In this document: positions 59,639 through 64,000 of the stretch, one piece after another | Layout: every line of letters starts with the position of its first letter | How positions within the stretch are numbered: position 1 is the stretch's first letter | Source of the DNA: Macrolepiota albuminosa | Lineage: Eukaryota; Basidiomycota; Agaricomycetes; Agaricales; Agaricaceae | Assembly: GCA_027475525.1 (NCBI GenBank) | Contig: JAMWFC010000055.1 | Coordinates: forward strand, 600,212 to 664,211 | Direction: 5' to 3' | Length of the DNA: 64,000 nucleotides | The notes under the pieces: generated by a model | Told to the model about the DNA's origin: nothing | Seen by the model: only the letters and a program-made list of their open reading frames with translations | Databases searched by the model: none | Made by a program: the position numbers and the translations under genes

Positions 59639-60852
59639 ATGGATGCGACGGCTCTCCTAGCTCATATTCTATCACAAACTAGACAGAATGTCGATTTCCT
59701 GGTCGCCCAGAAACAGATTTCCCAGGATGCCGCCAATGAGATCCTCGCGAAGCTTCCCAAGCCCGGTGGTTCTCCAGTAGATGCGCTCACTGAGAAGGCT
59801 CAGAACGTGAAGATCTCTTCCCCGGCGCTTGCCCCAAGCCCGGTGGTTCTCCAGTAGATGCGCTCACTGAGAAGGCTCAGAACGTGAAGATCTCTTCCCC
59901 GGCGCTTGCGGTCGCCGCTCCTGCATACGGCCAAGGTCCTACCCCATTCCTCCTTCGGCCGCCGCACCTTCGCCTGCACCATCATCATCAGCACCCACAC
60001 TTCCTCCTGGTGTGATATTCCGTGCAAAGGCACAATGGGACTACAACCAACGTGGAGAGGTATGTACTTTCGCCACCGATCATTTTCGACGATCGCTGAT
60101 TTCTTTTTTCTTTTTTTTTTTTGCGTCGCCTCGCCTCGCCTCGCCTCAGAATGCAGCCGATCTCTCATTCCGCGGAGGAGACATCATCGATGTCATAGCC
60201 GAAACGAACGCAGATTGGTGGACCGGCCGCCACAACGGCAGACAAGGTCTTTTCCCTGCCAACCACGTAGAGCGACTTGCATCCACTCACGGCCCGGGCG
60301 CTCATCCTCCTGCTGCTGCTCCGGTCCCTACGACTGCCCAGGCAGCATACGCGCCGCCGTCTGCCAGTGCCCCGCCCTACGGAGCGGGACCTGGCTACTC
60401 TTCGTATACCCCGCCGGCTGCGCCTGGAAGCTATGCCCCTCCGAACGTGTATACACCGCCAAGCGGCTATGCGCCACCAGGAGGTGGATATGCACCGCCT
60501 ACCGGGTATGCCGGCCCGCCTCCCCCGGGACAATCCTATAGCCCCTATGCTTCGCAGCCTGGTTACGCGCCCGGGAGCCTTGAAAACAACGAAAGCCAGG
60601 ACAGTGAGAAGAAGAAGCATAAGATGGGTGGGTTGGGGCAGACGGTATGTTATTTTTTTTCTTTGCATGTTTGTGTACGACGCTCTCTCATGCTTGAATA
60701 CTTCCCCCCTCCCCCAAGTTCGCAACTGCGGCTGTTGGAGGTGTTGGATTCGGAGCGGGTAAGTCTGGTATCACCTTGTACATGTTTTGCAGCTCCTTGA
60801 GACCAATACAGGCTCTGCTATCGGAAGTGGAATTATTGATTCGATCTTTTGA
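59639..60852 (+). CDS. SH3-domain protein, LSB1/PIN3/Csh3 type
   Basis: This family binds WASP/Las17 and modulates actin assembly. The N-terminal helix (MDATALLAHILSQTRQNVDF, QKQISQDAANEILAKLP) is typical. The SH3 domain is split by an intron: FRAKAQWDYNQRGE, then AADLSFRGGDIIDVIAETNA and DWWTGRHNGRQGLFPANHVE. A Pro/Gly/Tyr-rich repeat region (SGYAPPGGGYAPPTGYAGPP) and the conserved glycine-rich end (GGLGQ, then FATAAVGGVGFG and GSAIGSGIIDSIF) complete it. The duplication at 59756-59909 repeats part of exon 1. A one-base frame slip near 59945 remains after collapse. The stop is at 60850-60852. Confidence 0.85.
59756..59909. repeat. 77-bp tandem duplication 34
   Basis: Copies 59756-59832 and 59833-59909; repeats GGSPVDALTEKAQNVKISS in the SH3 gene. 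Confidence 0.97.
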
Positions 60853-61719
60853 TCAAGGGACAATTATTATATCTTATCTGTTTACGCCATCTCAGCTACC
60901 ATTTTATCCGCTGTATTCTGACCCTATTGAGACTCCTGACCACTGTTACTATTTATTGCTTTATCCTTCTAAAAGAACAAAGCCTCGAACTTTTTAGTGT
61001 CAATCCATACGGAACATTGTCCTGTGTACTCTCTATCCATGTTGCAAGACGGCGTGCCATGACTCTATGATCGGCGCTACTGCGTAGTCTCTCTGGCGTC
61101 CTCTGCATTAGTCCTAGTCAATGTGGAGCGGTAGTACGATAAAAGTTCAAATCCTGGTTAGTATAGTATCGTCTTGAACCCTAATCCATCACCTTGCGTT
61201 AAAACCAAGTCCTTGCATGATTTTAGGCTTTATCCCTTCGGTCCATCCCATTTGCGTAGAACTGCAACAGCGATTTATAATATTTCGTCCGGCATCACGA
61301 TAACGCCTCATTTCTCCTCTCATTACGTGCTCAATCTTTTCTTCGAAAATAATAGATGCTAGACTCGTACATTCCGTCAAGTAGTACGACAACGCAACGG
61401 ACATTATTTGAGTATAACTGACACCTGATAAACTTTATTATACATAAACATTAGAGACCTGATAAACAGCGCAAGTAAGGCGTGATGTGTTCGATACTTT
61501 ACATTAACACATAATAAGGAGTAAGTAAGTAAATATATAAGGGTCTACATATCCAGCGAGATATTCCAACTGAAAGATAGATTCTCCAAGTAAGCCAGAG
61601 GGAGCGATACCATCGTGTATGGTAAATCGTGGTAAGCATATAATTCTATTATTGACCCAATCAACGACGAGTTCCACTAAATTGGAGTGAAACTTACAAA
61701 AGGAGTACCGTACCATGTC
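60853..61719. other. Intergenic, no gene seen
   Basis: AT-rich 3' flank of the SH3 and membrane-protein genes. A degraded tRNA-like patch near 61110-61180 and a short direct repeat (acctgataaac at about 61420 and 61455) are the only structures I noticed. Confidence 0.5.
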
Positions 61720-62403
61720 TCAAGAATCAAAGCGCGTGTCGAAGGGGGTGACTGTTAACGAAATATCATCGAGGTACCCAGGAGACTCTGTTTTACGTGT
61801 CCCGTTGCGCGCGGGTGGCGTCGCAGGCTCAGTCGAAAGGTCCGAGGAAAGATGATGCTCTTTGATAAGATCAAACGTAGGCGGCACCGTCTGAGAAACG
61901 GGAGAAAGCCTTCCCAACGTTCGGGGTACGTATTTCGTGTAGAGAGCAAAGGCACCTAGCTCGGGCGCTTTCACTTCGTCGTAGGGAGGGAGAGAAAGCT
62001 CAGATGAGTTTTTGCGTTCAAGATCTATCCAGCTGCTACTTCGTGGCTCCCGTTTCCTCGTTCTACGAGATGAGCGTTTCCTATAAAACAGATAGAAAAC
62101 GATGCTTCCAGCCGCAATTACGAATGCTACTGCGCCAAGAACGATGCCTACGATGACTGCGGTATCAAGCCGGTGTCTAGTTGCTCCAGAAACGGACGGC
62201 GAGGAAGTGGGAATGGCAATATGAGGTGGACGCGGCAGATATGAGGCGGACGAAGCGTGGTCATGGTATAAAAGATTCGCTTCTTTGGAGAAGTCAGTGT
62301 GTCCGTCACTATGTACGGCAGGAGAAGACGCCGGGGCAAGAAAAGCAAATTCGGGTTCGTCAGTGGTAGCCGTCGAGCCAAGCCTGGATATTTCATTGTC
62401 CAT
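61720..62403 (-). CDS. Small single-pass membrane protein, function unknown
   Basis: This is an intronless frame of 227 residues. About 80 Ser/Pro-rich residues precede one transmembrane helix (about residues 81-104, TAVIVGIVLGAVAFVIAAGS), followed by a basic KRSSRRTRKREP stretch and a polar cytoplasmic tail. No cleaved signal peptide is visible. The layout (Ser-rich ectodomain, alpha-helical TM, basic stop-transfer) is common among fungal surface sensors, but nothing identifies its ligand or pathway. It is divergent from the GH16 gene. Confidence 0.6.
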   Translation of the reverse strand: MDNEISRLGSTATTDEPEFAFLAPASSPAVHSDGHTDFSKEANLLYHDHASSASYLPRPPHIAIPTSSPSVSGATRHRLDTAVIVGIVLGAVAFVIAAGSIVFYLFYRKRSSRRTRKREPRSSSWIDLERKNSSELSLPPYDEVKAPELGAFALYTKYVPRTLGRLSPVSQTVPPTFDLIKEHHLSSDLSTEPATPPARNGTRKTESPGYLDDISLTVTPFDTRFDS

Positions 62404-62888
62404 GGTGAAAGATATGGGGAGATGGGTGACGAGTGGATGCCATCTACAGCACGGATAGCCGTTTTATATACAGGATAAGACATGTAATAGGGTCGATCAA
62501 TACGATACGAGTGGCTTAATAGGGGAGAAAGAGTTAAAACCATCCAGATAATCACGGTCACGTGACCACAATAACCTAACGCGGCGCGTCCGGCAAGTCA
62601 TTTTAACTCGAGTTGGCTCAGGAGACTGTTGCTTATCCAAAACACGCGATTGCTACGGCCAAGAGCTTCAGCGAGATGGCTGGCAACGGCACAAGTACCT
62701 TGAAGCATGTATTGTGCTTCGTAGCCTTCCATTTGTTGTGTCTTTGCAACTTTGCTCAGCTCCCGAAGAAGAAACTGAAACATTCTTAACAACCTTAAGT
62801 TGGCATTCTCTGTTTTCGCCGTTCTTGAAACGGTTACTGTGCGACAGGAATCATTCTCTCACACTCCTTCCAACCACAGTCCTTCTCA
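62404..62888. promoter_or_regulatory. Divergent upstream region with palindromic GGTCACGTGACC
   Basis: The 12-bp perfect palindrome at 62556-62567 lies between the membrane-protein and GH16 starts. A small minus-strand open frame at 62598-62792 has no recognisable domain. Confidence 0.5.
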
Positions 62889-64000
62889 ATGGCACTCATA
62901 CGAACTCTGCTTACCGTAGTACTGGCTCTCGCCTGCGCTCAAGTCTCTCATGCCGTGTATTTCCTACGGGACTCCTACAAAGGACATGACTTCTTCGATC
63001 GTTGGACGTGGCAGACTTTCGACGATCCAACGCATGGGCGAGTGAATTATGTTGACAAGTATACCGCCAAGTCAGCCAATCTCTCCACTGGTGTGTCCAC
63101 TCGTGCTCCATACCGATAGATTGCTCAAGCCACTCCTGATTATAAGCCACGTTCAACAAATTCTTCATGCGTGCCGACTCGACTTCTGTGGTACCGCCAA
63201 ACGCCCGAGGACGCGATAGCGTCCGTATCCACTCGAACGCGGCGTACGGCGATTCTGTAATTGTGCTCGACGTGCAACATATGCCAGTTGGTTGTGGAAC
63301 ATGGCCCGCCTTTTGGACAAACAGTCAAAAGGGTCCTTGGCCTCAGGGCGGCGAAATAGATATCATTGAAGGTCGGTTTTAGCTCTTCCGTCACCGGAGA
63401 ACTGGTCTCCCGGATTAATTCTATTTAGGTGTACACCTTAATACGGATAACAGTGCTACCTTGCACACTGCTCCCGGATGTCGTATGCCTCCGATCCGTT
63501 TTCAGACTGGGTATGTCTGCAACTGCAGCTCGATTCCTACCATGTTCTTACTGAATCTATAAGGAAAACGGTAATGTCCAGGCCAACTCCAATCAAGGCT
63601 GCGTCACATCCTTTACAAAAGAAAACTCTTACGGCGCTGGCTTGAACCAAGTTGGCGGTGGGTGGTACGTCCTGGAACGGTCACGATATAAAGGAATCAA
63701 AGTATGGTTTTGGCCTCGAAACGATTACTCCGTGCCTTTTGATGTCAAACATGGTATGCGCGTAGTCGTGCCAGACCTTTGGTCCGAGTGTGAGCCAGAC
63801 GCATATTTCCCAGTTGGTGACCACTGCGATTATGGTTACCACTTTGACGAGCACGAGATAATTTTCGATCTCACTTTCTGCGTGTGTTTTTTGTGACGTC
63901 ATATGTGTGATCAACAAGGCTCACCACGACTTGTACCAGGGTGATTGGGCTGGTACTGTAGCGTGTCACGATCTGCAAAGGTGTCCCTATGTGCAAAATG
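62889..64000 (+). CDS. GH16 endo-beta-1,3-glucanase-like protein, 3' end beyond window
   Basis: A secreted laminarinase-type glycoside hydrolase acting on beta-1,3(1,4)-glucans of fungal or plant walls. A signal peptide (MALIRTLLTVVLALACAQVS) precedes YFLRDSYKGHDFFDRWTW, the usual Agaricomycete GH16 start. DSVRIHSNAAYGDSVIVLDV and CGTWPAFWTNS follow, then the catalytic motif GEIDIIEG with both glutamates. After further introns come NGNVQANSNQGCV and GGGWYVLERSRYKGIKVWFW. The window ends within the final part (GDWAGTVACHDL). Introns of about 50-60 nt occur near 63090, 63375, 63510 and 63890. Confidence 0.92.

Noticed and set aside
61110..61180. A tRNA or tRNA-derived SINE near 61.1 kb
   Set aside because: There is a B-box-like gttcaaatcc and a D-arm-like ggttagtatag, but no acceptor or T-stem pairing could be formed.
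62598..62792. Small minus-strand gene of 64 residues
   Set aside because: No recognisable domain and no codon or splice support; it lies in the divergent promoter gap.

Overview
This is a stretch of nuclear DNA from a filamentous basidiomycete, most likely an Agaricomycete. The evidence is the dense two-strand packing (about 28 protein genes in 64 kb), many GT-AG introns of roughly 45-60 nt in nearly every gene, a laminarinase-type GH16 glucanase, a fungal P450, a transmembrane phospholipase B, a fused BTA1 betaine-lipid synthase and long Ser/Pro-rich fungal regulatory proteins. I cannot name the species. Except where stated, CDS coordinates are genomic spans that include introns.

Layout. 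0.4-5 kb: cytochrome P450, then a single-pass membrane protein. 5.5-12.7 kb: transcription elongation factor ELL, the betaine-lipid synthase BTA1 (divergent from ELL) and the Elongator regulator KTI12. 12.9-13.0 kb: a 100-N gap. 13.2-18 kb: LIM-LIM-C1-RhoGAP protein. 18.7-25.4 kb: BTB protein, an intron-containing tRNA-Gln, RPA43, PAM16, a mitochondrial-type cysteine synthase and ARF1. 26-34.3 kb: phospholipase B, RAD23, an RBM18-like RRM protein and an LRR protein. 34.6-34.9 kb: a decayed NmrA-like fragment. 35.6-42.3 kb: EPL1 (NuA4) and an HMMR-like coiled-coil protein. 42.4-53.7 kb: two paralogous FCP1/PSR-type phosphatases about 9 kb apart, enclosing a membrane/coiled-coil orphan, a TPP1/Tpz1-like shelterin candidate and a Yap-type bZIP. 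53.8-60.9 kb: PHS1 dehydratase, Aurora kinase, MED25 and an LSB1/PIN3-type SH3 protein. 61.7-64 kb: a small membrane protein and a 3'-truncated GH16 glucanase.

Most genes are housekeeping or regulatory and unrelated to each other; there is no biosynthetic cluster. Several are arranged head-to-head with 70-160 bp between start codons, and a 9-mer CACGTGACC recurs in four of the promoter gaps.

The most important structural observation is that the window holds at least 34 perfect tandem duplications, every one with a period of exactly 77 bp. They fall in exons, introns, a tRNA and intergenic DNA alike. Because 77 is not a multiple of 3, they break reading frames. Counting each pair once restores most of the affected genes (EPL1, Aurora, MED25, KTI12, the TPP1 candidate and others). 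I read them as un-collapsed 77-mer contig overlaps left by a de Bruijn assembler, not as biology. Any automated annotation of this sequence will carry false gene breaks at these places.
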